64,000 nucleotides of DNA from Intestinimonas massiliensis (ex Afouda et al. 2020) (GCF_900626285.1 NZ_LR131147.1:1856691-1920690), one strand, 5' to 3'; counted from the first letter of the stretch, positions 6,429-14,814 are shown. The notes: a model not told the origin generated them from the letters alone. A program made the numbers and translations.

Positions 6429-7826
6429 TTACAGCACGCCGGAAAGCACTTTCTTCATCCGGGCGGCGTCGATCTGGGCGCCGGTAAAGTACTCCAGAGC
6501 CAGCACCGCCTGGTTGACCAGCAGGCCGAAGCCGTTGACTGTCTTGTGGCCCCGCTGCTTGGCCTGGCGGAGCAGCTCGGTCTGGGCGGGGGCGTAGATC
6601 AGATCCACCACCGGCACACCGGGGCGCAGTCCGTCCAGGAAGGAGAAGTCCTCAAACTGGCCCTTGGTGCCCGCCATGCCCAGGGAGGTACAGTTCACCA
6701 GCAGATCGCAGCTCTGCGCCTCCTTATATAAGACAGCGGCGTCAAAGCCCGCCGGGCGGAGATGGGCCGGGTCGTGGGCGCAGATGGCCTCCGCCTTTTC
6801 CAGGGTGCGGTTGCACACCGTCACGGCTGCTCCCGCCTGGGCCAGTTTGAGGCACACCGCCTTGGCTGCCCCGCCGGCGCCCAGCACCAGGATCTGCTTT
6901 CCCGCCGGGTTGATGCCCTCGTCGGCCAGTGAGCGGAGGAAGCCCTCCCCGTCGGTGTTGTAGCCATAGGCTTTCCCATCCCGGATGCACACGGTATTCA
7001 CCGCCCCGATGAGGGCGGCGTCGGCGTCCAGCTCATCCATCAGGGGCACCAGCTCCTCCTTGTGGGGCATGGTGGCGTTGAAGCCGGCGTAGCCGGCGAA
7101 TTTGGCGCAGTCCAGCCACTGCTTACACTTGCCCCGGGGCACCGGCTGGCAGAGATAGACATAGTCCAGGCCCAGTTCCCTGATCATGGTGTTCTGGATC
7201 AGGGGGGACTTGGAGTGGAGCACCGGGTCCCCGATGACGCACAGCTTTTTGGTGGAGTTATCCACTTCCACTTTCATATCTGATTCCCCCCGTTTGGATT
7301 CCGGCCGGTGGTCGGGCAGGGCGGCGTTGACCGCCAGGGCCACCAGCAGCCCCACCACCGTCTCGATCATGCGGGCGGCGGCGTAGTAGTACCGGGTCAC
7401 ACCGGTGACCCCGGTAATAAGGATGACGCAGGGCAGGATGCAGGCCATGCCGCAGGCGGTGGGCCGCTTGATGAGCAGGCAGATCCACACCCCCGCCACG
7501 CATACCGCCCCCAGCACCAGCGTCTTGATCCAGAGATTCTCCAGGGCCGGACCCAGCAGCAGGGTAGCGGTACCCAGGGCGCCCCCTACGATCACCCCGA
7601 TGAGCCGGGAGATCCCCTGCCGGAAGGTCTGGCCCAGGGTGCTCTGGGTGCAGATGATGCAGGCGATGCAGGCGTACAGGGGTCCCATCTGGCCCAGCAC
7701 GCCCCCCAGCTCCTCCCGATAGGTAAGCCCGAAGGGCAGAAACAGGGCGTAGGACACCATCACCGCCACAGCGGTCTTGATCACCCGCATGCCGATGCGG
7801 GGCAGGGGCACGGAAGGACGTCTCAT
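6429..7826 (-). CDS. aroE: Fusion: membrane (FUSC/aromatic-exporter-like) domain plus shikimate dehydrogenase
   Basis: One continuous 465-codon frame. Residues 1-183 carry about five hydrophobic segments and resemble the N-terminal membrane half of the aromatic acid exporter / FUSC family. Residues 184-465 are a complete 282-residue shikimate dehydrogenase (NADPH-dependent reduction of 3-dehydroshikimate), with GDPVLHSKSPLIQNTMI at the start, NATMPHKEELVPL with the catalytic Lys, NTDGEGF, and the cofactor loop VLGAGGAAKAVCL. ATG 7275-7277 begins the AroE part and has a G-rich stretch upstream, so a free AroE could also be made by internal initiation. ATG 7824-7826 has a GAGGAG site. It is the last gene of the aro operon. 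Confidence 0.85.
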   Translation of the reverse strand: MRRPSVPLPRIGMRVIKTAVAVMVSYALFLPFGLTYREELGGVLGQMGPLYACIACIICTQSTLGQTFRQGISRLIGVIVGGALGTATLLLGPALENLWIKTLVLGAVCVAGVWICLLIKRPTACGMACILPCVILITGVTGVTRYYYAAARMIETVVGLLVALAVNAALPDHRPESKRGESDMKVEVDNSTKKLCVIGDPVLHSKSPLIQNTMIRELGLDYVYLCQPVPRGKCKQWLDCAKFAGYAGFNATMPHKEELVPLMDELDADAALIGAVNTVCIRDGKAYGYNTDGEGFLRSLADEGINPAGKQILVLGAGGAAKAVCLKLAQAGAAVTVCNRTLEKAEAICAHDPAHLRPAGFDAAVLYKEAQSCDLLVNCTSLGMAGTKGQFEDFSFLDGLRPGVPVVDLIYAPAQTELLRQAKQRGHKTVNGFGLLVNQAVLALEYFTGAQIDAARMKKVLSGVL

Positions 7827-7839
7827 AAAATCTCCTCGC

Positions 7840-8295
7840 TCAGGAATGGAAGCTCTCTTTGGTTACTTTCTCTCTCGAGAGAAAGTAACCCATAGCAGCC
7901 TCGTAACCGTAGAGGCCCAGGCCGCAGATCTGGCCCACGCAGGCGGGGGCGGTGACGCTCCTGTGCCGGAACTCCTCCCGCTGGTGGACGTTGGAGATGT
8001 GTACCTCGATGCAGGGCACGTCCACCGCCTTCAGGGCGTCCAGAATGGCGTAGGAGTAGTGGGTGTAGGCCCCGGGATTCATGACGATGGCGTCAAACTT
8101 CCCCTGGGCGGCGTGGATGGCGTCGATGATGGCCCCCTCGTGGTTGGACTGGAAGCACTCCGCGGTGGAATCGTGGGCGGCGGCAAAGTCCGTCAGCCGC
8201 CTGCACAGGCTCTCATAGGTATTTTCCCCATAGATACCCGGCTCCCGCTGGCCCAGCAGGTTCAGGTTGGGACCGTTGATGACCAAAAACTTCAT
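7840..8295 (-). CDS. aroQ: 3-dehydroquinate dehydratase, type II
   Basis: The 151-residue type II dehydroquinase interconverts 3-dehydroquinate and 3-dehydroshikimate as a dodecamer. Signatures are INGPNLNLLGQREPGIYG with the catalytic Tyr, FQSNHEGAIIDAIH, NPGAYTHYSYAI and the catalytic His in EVHISNVHQREEFRH. ATG 8293-8295 overlaps the aroK stop. The C-terminal residues after GYEAAM are encoded by a palindromic repeat (7861-7890), so the tail is not ancestral. Confidence 0.96.
   Translation of the reverse strand: MKFLVINGPNLNLLGQREPGIYGENTYESLCRRLTDFAAAHDSTAECFQSNHEGAIIDAIHAAQGKFDAIVMNPGAYTHYSYAILDALKAVDVPCIEVHISNVHQREEFRHRSVTAPACVGQICGLGLYGYEAAMGYFLSREKVTKESFHS
7861..7890. repeat. Perfect 13-bp palindromic repeat at the aroQ 3' end
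   Basis: GGTTACTTTCTCT and its reverse complement flank a CTCG loop. It lies inside the aroQ frame and encodes the peptide GYFLSREKVT. From memory this palindrome is a dispersed intergenic repeat in Oscillospiraceae genomes, and peptides such as FLSREKVTK are frequent gene-end oddities there. Only one copy is present in this window. Confidence 0.8.
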
Positions 8296-8789
8296 GCGTT
8301 CAGCACCTCCAAAATCCGCTGTGCGGTCTCCACCGGGGTGGGCTGCACATCCACCACATGGTCGGCCCATTCCAGATAGATGGGTTCCCGGGCGGCGTAC
8401 CGCTCCAGGAAAGCCTCTCTCCCCTGCTGGCCCAGGGGGCGGCCTCCCATGGACACGTTGTCATAGATCTCCCCCGGGTCCCGCCGGAGGAAGATCACCG
8501 TGCCGCTGTATTTCAAGCTGGCAATGGAATCACAACGGGTGGGCAGGCCCCCACCGCAGGAAATGACCAGCCTCCGCTGCTGAGCCAGCTCCTCCGCGGC
8601 ACCCAGCTCCCAGTCCCGGAAGAAGGCCTCCCCTTCCTTGGCAAAGACGTCGGGGATGGAGCGGCCCAGGGCCTCCTCGATGTACTGGTCGGTGTCCACG
8701 AAGGTGAAGCCCAGCTTTCTGGCCAGCAGACCCCCCACCGTGGTCTTGCCGCAGCCCATCATGCCGATGAGCACCACGTTGTCCCTCAT
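8292..8789 (-). CDS. aroK: Shikimate kinase
   Basis: The 165-residue kinase phosphorylates shikimate with ATP. The Walker A loop GMMGCGKTTVGGLLA is at residues 9-23, followed by VDTDQYIEE (shikimate-binding Asp), the Gly-rich SCGGGLPTR and the lid region MGGRPLGQQG. It overlaps pheA upstream and aroQ downstream by four bases each (ATGA). Confidence 0.97.
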   Translation of the reverse strand: MRDNVVLIGMMGCGKTTVGGLLARKLGFTFVDTDQYIEEALGRSIPDVFAKEGEAFFRDWELGAAEELAQQRRLVISCGGGLPTRCDSIASLKYSGTVIFLRRDPGEIYDNVSMGGRPLGQQGREAFLERYAAREPIYLEWADHVVDVQPTPVETAQRILEVLNA

Positions 8790-9943
8790 GGCTCGTACCC
8801 CCGGTAGTTGCCCAGAATGCGGAACTCCGCCGCCAGCTGGCTCAGCTCATGGAGCACTCCGTCCATGCCGTCGGCGGCCAGGTCACCGGTGAAGTCCAGG
8901 AAGAACAGATACTCCCAGCCCCGGCCGGGGATGGGCCGGGATTCGATCTTCAGCAGGTTGAAGCCCTGGACGGCAAAGATGGTCAGAATCTCATGGAGGG
9001 AGCCGCTCTGGTGGGGCAGGCGGAACATGGCGCTGATCTTGTCCCGGCCGGGCCGCAGCTCGGGCACGGGAGACACCACGGCGAACCGGGTGTGGTTCAT
9101 GCTGTTGTAGTTGACTCCCTCCGCCAGGATGTGCAGGCCGTAGAGCCTGGCCGCCCGGCGGGAGCAGATGGCGGCGGCGGTGCGGTCCCCGGTCTCGGCC
9201 ACCAGCTTGGCCGACCCGGCGGTGTCCAGGGTGGGCACCCGCTTCCAGCCCCGGTGGGCGTCCAGATATTTCTCGCTCTGCATCAGACCCTGCTCATGGG
9301 AGTAGACGGTCCTGATGTCAGAAAGGTTTACCCCCGGCAGGGCCATCAGGCAGTGCTCCACCTTCACCTGCCACTCCCCCACGATGGAGTAGCGGTACTG
9401 GGCCATCAGGTCGTACACCTGCCGGATGGACCCGGTGGAGGAGTTCTCCACCGGCACCACGGCGTAGTCGGCCTCGCCCCGCTCCAGAGCGGCAAACACG
9501 TCGTTGAACCAAGGCAGGCCACGGCTGTCCACATCATCCCCGAAGAAACCGGCGGCGGCCTCCTCACTGTAGCAGCCCGGCTCCCCCTGGTACACCACCC
9601 GGGGGTGGGCCACCGGCTCTCTGGCCCGGGCCCGGTCGGCCAGGTAGGCGGCGTAGCCCGGGTCCTCCGCCCCCTCCCGCACCAGATGGCGCTGCTGCCG
9701 GCGGGAGATGGCCATGATGCTCTCATACAGGGCGGCGATGTCCGCCTTCCGGGCGGGGTCGTCGGTGAGGGCGGTCTTGGCGGCGATGACCTGTTTCTCC
9801 CGGCCGGCGTCCAGCACCGGGATGCCCGCCCGCTGCTTGTATTCCCCCACCTTGCCGGTGACCGCCATCCGCTCCAGGAACAACTTGACCAGTTCCCCGT
9901 CGATACGGTCGATCTCCTGCCGGTATTGCTCCAGTTCCGTCAT
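8786..9943 (-). CDS. pheA: Bifunctional chorismate mutase / prephenate dehydratase (P-protein)
   Basis: The 385-residue enzyme converts chorismate to phenylpyruvate. Residues 1-85 are an AroQ-type mutase (RQEIDRIDGELVKLFLERM). Residues 105-285 or so are the dehydratase (YQGEPGCYSEEAAAGFFG, VVPVENSSTGSI, and the TRF motif in HTRFAVVSP). The C-terminus is an ACT domain with GSLHEIL and ESRP, the Phe-binding motifs, so feedback inhibition by Phe is expected. ATG 9941-9943 is preferred over an upstream TTG because AAGGAG lies nine bases before it. No tyrA is seen, so this operon serves Phe rather than Tyr. Confidence 0.95.
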   Translation of the reverse strand: MTELEQYRQEIDRIDGELVKLFLERMAVTGKVGEYKQRAGIPVLDAGREKQVIAAKTALTDDPARKADIAALYESIMAISRRQQRHLVREGAEDPGYAAYLADRARAREPVAHPRVVYQGEPGCYSEEAAAGFFGDDVDSRGLPWFNDVFAALERGEADYAVVPVENSSTGSIRQVYDLMAQYRYSIVGEWQVKVEHCLMALPGVNLSDIRTVYSHEQGLMQSEKYLDAHRGWKRVPTLDTAGSAKLVAETGDRTAAAICSRRAARLYGLHILAEGVNYNSMNHTRFAVVSPVPELRPGRDKISAMFRLPHQSGSLHEILTIFAVQGFNLLKIESRPIPGRGWEYLFFLDFTGDLAADGMDGVLHELSQLAAEFRILGNYRGYEP

Positions 9944-9957
9944 TTCTATTCGCTCCT

Positions 9958-11001
9958 TCAAATGCCCAGCACCGCGCAGGCGGCCAGGGCGGCGGCGGCC
10001 TCCACCACCGGCACCGCCCGGGGGACGATGCAGGGGTCGTGGCGGCCGTGGATCTCGATTTCCGTCTCCTCCCCGGTGCGCAGGTCCACGCTCTGCTGGG
10101 GCAGGGAGATGGAGGGGGTGGGCCGGAAGGTGGCCTCAAAGACCACCGGCATGCCGTTGGTGATGCCGCCGTTGATGCCTCCGGCGTGGTTGGTGGTGGT
10201 GACCACCTTGCCGTTCTCCACGGCGAAGGGGTCGTTGGCCTCGCTGCCCCGCATGAGGGAGAAGGCCGCCCCCGCGCCGAAGTCCACGCCCTTGACGGCG
10301 GGCACGGCAAACAGGTACTGGGCGAAAATGCCCTCCACATTGCAGCCGAAGTCGGGGGCGCCCAGCCCGGCGGGCAGGCCCCAGACGGCGCACTCGATGG
10401 CACCGCCCACGCTGTCCTGCTGCTCCTTGGCCTCCAGGATGGCCTGGCGCATCTCCTCCCCCTTCTCATCATTGAGGACAGGGAAGGGCTTGTTGGCCAC
10501 ATCCTTCATCTCGTCCAGGTCCCCCAGGGGGGAATCGCAGATGCCGTAGATGGAGCTGATGTGGGCACCCACCCACACGCCCTTGCGCTCCAGCACCTGC
10601 TTGGCCACCGCGCCCGCCGCTGTCAGGGGGGCGGTGAGCCGGCCGGAGAAGTGGCCGCCGCCCCGATAGTCCAGGCAGCCCTTGCTCTTGATAAACCCGG
10701 CGTAGTCCCCGTGGCTGGGCCGGGGGGTGTAGCGGATGGATTCATAGTCCCTGGAGTGCTGGTCGGAGTTGTAGATCACCATAGCCAGGGGGGCGCCGGT
10801 GGTCTTGCCCTCAAACAGGCCGGAGAGCACCTCCACCTTGTCCGCCTCCTTCCGGGCGGTGGCGGTGGGGTCCTTGCCGGGCCGCCGCCGGTCCAGCTCC
10901 CACTGGACTTTTTCCAGGTCCAGCTCCAGCCCGGCGGGCACCCCCTCCAGCACCACACCGACGGCGGGGCCGTGGGATTCGCCGAAAATCATGTGCCGCA
11001 T
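9958..11001 (-). CDS. aroC: Chorismate synthase
   Basis: The 347-residue FMN-dependent enzyme forms chorismate from EPSP. Key segments are FGESHGPAVGVVLEG near the N-terminus, RRRPGKDPTATARKEADKVE, the active-site block DYRGGGHFSGRLTAPL, and GGITNGMPVVFEATFRPTPS. The N-terminus is several residues shorter than in E. coli. ATG 10999-11001 has GGAGG nine bases upstream and overlaps the aroA end by 13 bases. The next ATG (10992) is an alternative start. Confidence 0.96.
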   Translation of the reverse strand: MRHMIFGESHGPAVGVVLEGVPAGLELDLEKVQWELDRRRPGKDPTATARKEADKVEVLSGLFEGKTTGAPLAMVIYNSDQHSRDYESIRYTPRPSHGDYAGFIKSKGCLDYRGGGHFSGRLTAPLTAAGAVAKQVLERKGVWVGAHISSIYGICDSPLGDLDEMKDVANKPFPVLNDEKGEEMRQAILEAKEQQDSVGGAIECAVWGLPAGLGAPDFGCNVEGIFAQYLFAVPAVKGVDFGAGAAFSLMRGSEANDPFAVENGKVVTTTNHAGGINGGITNGMPVVFEATFRPTPSISLPQQSVDLRTGEETEIEIHGRHDPCIVPRAVPVVEAAAALAACAVLGI

Positions 11002-12164
11002 ACCAGTTTACCTCCCAATTTGCGGTAATCCTCCCAGAAATCCGGGTAGGACTTTTTGACGCACTCCGCGCCGGTGACCGTCACCGGCTTCTCGCACCGG
11101 ATGGCGGCGATAGCGGCCATCATGGCGATGCGGTGGTCGTTGTGGCCGGAGACAGTGACCCCTCCCGCCAGGCGCTCTTTTCCATGGATCACCAGGTGGT
11201 CGTCAAATTCCTCCACCTCCGCCCCCAGGGCGTTCAGCACCTGGGTCACCGTGGCCAGCCGGTCGCTCTCCTTGATGCGCAGCCGGGCAGCGTTGACGAT
11301 AGCGGTGGTCTCTCCCCCCCGCAGGGCGGCCATGGCGGCCAGGGGAGGCACAAGGTCGGGACACTGGCTCACGTCCAGGTCCACCGGGCCCTTCCCCTGT
11401 AATTTCATAAAATAGGGCACAATGCGCATATCCCCCTGGGCGGAACAGGCGTTGAGGCCCTGAATCTCCAGATCACAGCCCAGAAAGCAGGCGGCGTACC
11501 AGAAGGCGGCGTTGGACCAGTCGGCCTCAATGGTCAGGTCCCGGGGCTGATACGCTTGATTTCCCGGCACCCGGAAGATCCGGTCCCCGTCGTATTCCGC
11601 CTGTACCCCGAACTGCTCCAGGGCGTCCAGGGTCATGTCGATATACCCCCGGGATTCCAGGGGGGTGGTCAGCAGGATCCGGCTGTCCCCGCCCAGCAGG
11701 GGCAGGGCGTACAGCAGGCCGGTGACGAACTGGGAGGACACGTCCCCCGGCAGGGTGTAGTCCCCTGGGGTCAGCTTTCCCTCCACCGTCAGCGTGCCGT
11801 CCTGCTGTTCATAAGAAATCCCCTTCTCCCGAAAGATGGCGAAGTAGGGCTCCTGGGGCCGTTCCATCAGCCGTCCGTGGCCGGTGAACCGTCCCCCGCC
11901 CCGGAGGGCCAGGGCCACCGGGATGAGAAAACGCAGGGTGGAGCCGCTCTCGCCGCAGTCCAGCTCCGGCAGTTCCGCGCCCGGCGCTTTCAGGGCGGCC
12001 ATGCACCGGAGGGTAGCGTCGATGTCCTGGGAGTGGGCCAGATTTTCAATATGGCTCTCCCCCGCCCCCAGGCCGGCGGCGATCAGCAGCCGGTGGGCCT
12101 GGGACTTGGAGGGGGGCGGGGTGATGGTCCCCGCCAGCCGGCCCGGCGTGATGGTCACGTTCAT
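10989..12164 (-). CDS. aroA: 3-phosphoshikimate 1-carboxyvinyltransferase (EPSP synthase)
   Basis: The 391-residue enzyme adds the enolpyruvyl group of PEP to shikimate-3-phosphate. The substrate-binding Lys/Ser/Arg block is PPPSKSQAHRLLIAAGL near residue 16. CGESGSTLRFLIPVALALRG, SSQFVTGLLYALPLL and SGHNDHRIAMMAAIAAIR follow. It is slightly shorter than E. coli AroA (427). The start ATG overlaps the aroB stop (ATGA). Confidence 0.96.
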   Translation of the reverse strand: MNVTITPGRLAGTITPPPSKSQAHRLLIAAGLGAGESHIENLAHSQDIDATLRCMAALKAPGAELPELDCGESGSTLRFLIPVALALRGGGRFTGHGRLMERPQEPYFAIFREKGISYEQQDGTLTVEGKLTPGDYTLPGDVSSQFVTGLLYALPLLGGDSRILLTTPLESRGYIDMTLDALEQFGVQAEYDGDRIFRVPGNQAYQPRDLTIEADWSNAAFWYAACFLGCDLEIQGLNACSAQGDMRIVPYFMKLQGKGPVDLDVSQCPDLVPPLAAMAALRGGETTAIVNAARLRIKESDRLATVTQVLNALGAEVEEFDDHLVIHGKERLAGGVTVSGHNDHRIAMMAAIAAIRCEKPVTVTGAECVKKSYPDFWEDYRKLGGKLVCGT

Positions 12165-13225
12165 TTCAATTCCTCCAGAAGGTCCGCCTTGGGCATCTTG
12201 TGGGGCACCGCCCGGCCCAGCTCCTCCAGCAGGATCACCGAGATGTCCGCCCCGGCCCCCTTCTTGTCCAGGCCGATGGCGGCAGTGTATTCCCCGGCGG
12301 TACAGGAAATCTCCACCGGCAGGCCCAGAGGGGTCAGCACCTTGACAATGGCCTCTGCCGTCCCGGCAGGGGTTATCCCCAGCTTCTCCCCCAGCTTGGC
12401 GGCACGTACCATACCGGCGGCCACCGCCTGGCCGTGGGTCCAGGTCTCGTAGTGCCCCGCCAGCTCATAGGCGTGGCCCAGGGTGTGGCCGAAGTTCAGA
12501 AGCATCCGCTTTCCCGTGTCCCGCTCGTCTTGCTCCACTACCATTCGTTTTAAATCGCAGCAGGTATACAGAATGTGTTCGATTTCCCCCATCAGCTGAG
12601 CCCGGGAGGGCCGGGCGGCCAGGAAATCAAAGAAGGGTCTGTCAAAAATACAGCCGTATTTGACCACCTCCGCCATGCCGTCGGCAAAGGTGGCGTCGGG
12701 CAGGGTGTCCAGGGTGTCCGGGTCCATGAGCACCAGTCTGGGCTGCCAGAAGGCCCCGGCCAGGTTCTTGCCGTGGTCCAGGTCGATGGCCACCTTGCCC
12801 CCCACGGAGGAATCCACCTGGGAGAGGAGGGTGGTGGGGATCTGAATAAAATCCACACCCCGGAGGACGGTGGCGGCAGCAAAGCCCGCCAGGTCCCCCA
12901 CCACGCCGCCGCCCAGGGCCACCACGGCGTCGGTGCGGGTGAGGCCGAAGCCCATCATGGCCTCCCACAGCTGGGCCAGCCGGGCGGCGCACTTGGCGCT
13001 CTCCCCGGCGGGGACGGTGTGGACCGTCACGGAAAACCCGGCGGCGGTCAGGCTGCGCTCCAGCCGGGCCCCGTAGAGGGGGCCCACGGTGGAATCGGTG
13101 ACCACAAACAGCTTGCTGGCCCGGGGCAGCACCGCCCGGCAGTGCTCCCCCGCCCGGTCCAGCAGGCCCCGCTCAATCAGAATGTCATAGCTCCGCCCCG
13201 GCAGGGACACGGTGAGGGTTTTCAT
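12161..13225 (-). CDS. aroB: 3-dehydroquinate synthase
   Basis: The 354-residue NAD- and metal-dependent enzyme cyclises DAHP. Visible are the NAD loop ALGGGVVGDLAGFAAATVLRG, TTLLSQVDSSVGGKVAID, the metal-ligand Glu in DGMAEVVKYG and the metal-binding His residues in NFGHTLGHAYE and WTHGQAVAAGM. Length and order are normal. It lies 36 bases after aroF. Confidence 0.97.
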   Translation of the reverse strand: MKTLTVSLPGRSYDILIERGLLDRAGEHCRAVLPRASKLFVVTDSTVGPLYGARLERSLTAAGFSVTVHTVPAGESAKCAARLAQLWEAMMGFGLTRTDAVVALGGGVVGDLAGFAAATVLRGVDFIQIPTTLLSQVDSSVGGKVAIDLDHGKNLAGAFWQPRLVLMDPDTLDTLPDATFADGMAEVVKYGCIFDRPFFDFLAARPSRAQLMGEIEHILYTCCDLKRMVVEQDERDTGKRMLLNFGHTLGHAYELAGHYETWTHGQAVAAGMVRAAKLGEKLGITPAGTAEAIVKVLTPLGLPVEISCTAGEYTAAIGLDKKGAGADISVILLEELGRAVPHKMPKADLLEELK

Positions 13226-13261
13226 GGGCTCAGTCCTCCTTGGGATTTTGCGGTATCCGCT

Positions 13262-14281
13262 TTATTTTATCAAAGTCTTGCCCACCAGGTCAACCAGAGC
13301 GGACACCTTGTGCATGAGGCCGTCAAACTTCTGGGGGGTGAGGGACTGCTGGCCGTCGCACTTGGCGTGGGCGGGGTCGTTGTGGACCTCGATGATGAGG
13401 CCGTCCGCCCCGGCGGCCACGGCGGCCAGAGCCAGAGGCTCCACCATCCAGTACATGCCGGCGGCGTGGGAGGGGTCCACGATGACGGGCAGGTGGCTCA
13501 TCTGCTTGACGGCGGGAATGGCGGACACGTCCAGGGTGTTGCGGGTGTAGGTCTCGAAGGTACGCACGCCCCGCTCGCACAGGATCACGTTCTCGTTGCC
13601 CTCGCTCATGATGTACTCGGCGGACATGATCCACTCCTCGTAGGTGTTGGCCAGGCCCCGCTTGAGCAGGATGGGCTTGCTCATCTTGCCCACCTCTTTC
13701 AGCAGCTCGAAGTTCTGCATGTTCCGGGCGCCCACCTGGACCACGTCCACCTCCCGCTCGAACAGGTCGGCCATGCGGGGATCCATGATCTCGGTGACGA
13801 TGGGCAGGCCGGTTTTCTCCCGGGCCTCCATCAGCAGGTCCAGGCCGGAGGTGCCCATCCCCTGGAAGGAGTAGGGGGAGGTGCGGGGCTTGAAGGCGCC
13901 GCCCCGGAGCAGAGCCGCCCCGGAGGCCTTCACGTCGGCGGCCACCTGGCAGATCTGTTCCTCACTCTCCACCGAGCAGGGCCCGGCGATGACGGAGAAG
14001 TTCCCGCCGCCGATCTTGGCGTTCCCCACGGTCACCACGGTGTCCTCCGGGTGGAATTTGCGGTTGGCCTTCTTGTAGGGCTCCTGCACCCGCATGACCC
14101 GCTCCACGTGGGGGTTGATGGAGATCTTGTCCATGTCCACGGCGGTGGTATCGCCCACCAGGCCCAGGATGGTGCAGCCGATGCCGTTGGTGACGCCCAC
14201 TTCCAGATCCAGCTTCTTGAGTTTGGCTACCAGTGCGTCAATATCCTGCTTGCTGGTGCCCGGCTTCATTACGACTACCAT
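13262..14281 (-). CDS. aroF: DAHP synthase (AroF type, with N-terminal regulatory domain)
   Basis: The 339-residue first enzyme of the shikimate pathway condenses PEP and erythrose-4-phosphate. Residues 1-70 form the small ferredoxin-like regulatory domain found in Thermotoga/Bacillus-type enzymes (MVVVMKPGTSKQDIDALVAK). Residues 85-339 are the TIM barrel with VIAGPCSVESEEQI, LLRGGAFKPRTSPYSFQG and VDPSHAAGMYWMV. AAGGAGGAAACTT precedes ATG 14279-14281. It is the first structural gene after the aromatic leader-peptide attenuator. Confidence 0.96.
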   Translation of the reverse strand: MVVVMKPGTSKQDIDALVAKLKKLDLEVGVTNGIGCTILGLVGDTTAVDMDKISINPHVERVMRVQEPYKKANRKFHPEDTVVTVGNAKIGGGNFSVIAGPCSVESEEQICQVAADVKASGAALLRGGAFKPRTSPYSFQGMGTSGLDLLMEAREKTGLPIVTEIMDPRMADLFEREVDVVQVGARNMQNFELLKEVGKMSKPILLKRGLANTYEEWIMSAEYIMSEGNENVILCERGVRTFETYTRNTLDVSAIPAVKQMSHLPVIVDPSHAAGMYWMVEPLALAAVAAGADGLIIEVHNDPAHAKCDGQQSLTPQKFDGLMHKVSALVDLVGKTLIK

Positions 14282-14302
14282 AAGTTTCCTCCTTCTTCAT
14301 AA

Positions 14303-14340
14303 CAAAAAGGGCGCCCATTGATGAACTCAATGAGCGCCCC
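14303..14340 (-). terminator. Attenuator terminator upstream of aroF
   Basis: On the transcribed strand GGGCGC, U and CATTGA pair with UCAAUG, G and GCGCCC (13 bp with one G-U, 5-base loop), followed by TTTTTG. It ends about 20 bases before the aroF start. A GGGGCCCC/GTGGGGC stretch just upstream could form a competing antiterminator. Confidence 0.85.
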
Positions 14341-14388
14341 AAGTTTACCTGGTCCTACAGAGCCCCACAGGGGCCCCGCCCATTTCCT

Positions 14389-14490
14389 TCATCCCGCTGT
14401 TTTCTCCATGCCAAAAAAGCCGGTGCCCATAAATCGAGCCCAGCCAAAGGAAAACAGATAGGATGCAGTTGTGAGGCTTCGGTCGTTCAT
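14389..14490 (-). CDS. Aromatic leader peptide of the aro operon
   Basis: A 33-codon ORF lies between the promoter and the attenuator: it starts at ATG 14488-14490 and ends with TGA 14389-14391. The middle is packed with aromatic codons (SYLFSFGWARFMGTGFFGM), with five Phe, one Tyr and one Trp in 16 residues. GAGGGA lies seven bases before the start. The arrangement matches ribosome-mediated attenuation of the pheL/trpL kind. Starvation for charged aromatic tRNAs would stall the ribosome here and prevent the downstream terminator from forming. The function is inferred from architecture, and I know of no named family. Confidence 0.75.
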   Translation of the reverse strand: MNDRSLTTASYLFSFGWARFMGTGFFGMEKTAG

Positions 14491-14522
14491 AATAAAATCC
14501 CTCACAATAACAGGTTGTTGCC

Positions 14523-14551
14523 ATTATAAACCCATCGTTTTACAATTTCAA
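14523..14551 (-). promoter_or_regulatory. Sigma-A promoter of the aro operon
   Basis: TTGAAA (14546-14551) and a perfect TATAAT (14523-14528) are separated by 17 bases on the minus strand. The -35 box overlaps the stop codon of the upstream XRE gene. Confidence 0.85.
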
Positions 14552-14814
14552 TCGGGATTTTTCACAAATGGACCCCCGCTCCGCCTGGGATATGGGGTCA
14601 TCTCGTCCGTCAGGCCCAGGAGGTAGTCCACGCTGGTACCATAGAACCGAGCCAATGTTACCACCACTTCCAGCGGATAATTCAGCGTACCGGTCTCATA
14701 CTGCGAATATGTGTTCTGCTTGATATGGAGTACATCCGCAACCTCCTGCTGGGTCAGGTCCCGGTCAACCCTGAGGTTTCGAATTCGTTCATAGCGTAAA
14801 GGTTCCACTCTCAT
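14548..14814 (-). CDS. Small XRE-family helix-turn-helix regulator
   Basis: The 88-residue protein has one Cro/CI-type HTH spanning about residues 8-68. Helices 2-3 lie in LTQQEVADVLHIKQNTYSQYETG, followed by the family pattern PLEVVVTLARFYGTSVDYLLGL. It has no effector domain. The target is unknown. The palindromes at 14834-14885 between it and the divergent ORF are the likely operator, suggesting autoregulation. Its 3' end overlaps the aro promoter, so its own transcription could run into aro. Confidence 0.85.
   Translation of the reverse strand: MRVEPLRYERIRNLRVDRDLTQQEVADVLHIKQNTYSQYETGTLNYPLEVVVTLARFYGTSVDYLLGLTDEMTPYPRRSGGPFVKNPD

Noticed and set aside
7308..8379. Plus-strand frames opposite aroE and aroQ, one containing FLSREKVT
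   Set aside because: Antisense to well-identified genes. The peptide comes from the palindrome reading alike on both strands.
14282..14540. T-box or tryptophan riboswitch upstream of aroF
   Set aside because: No T-box consensus is seen. The leader ORF plus terminator explains the region better.
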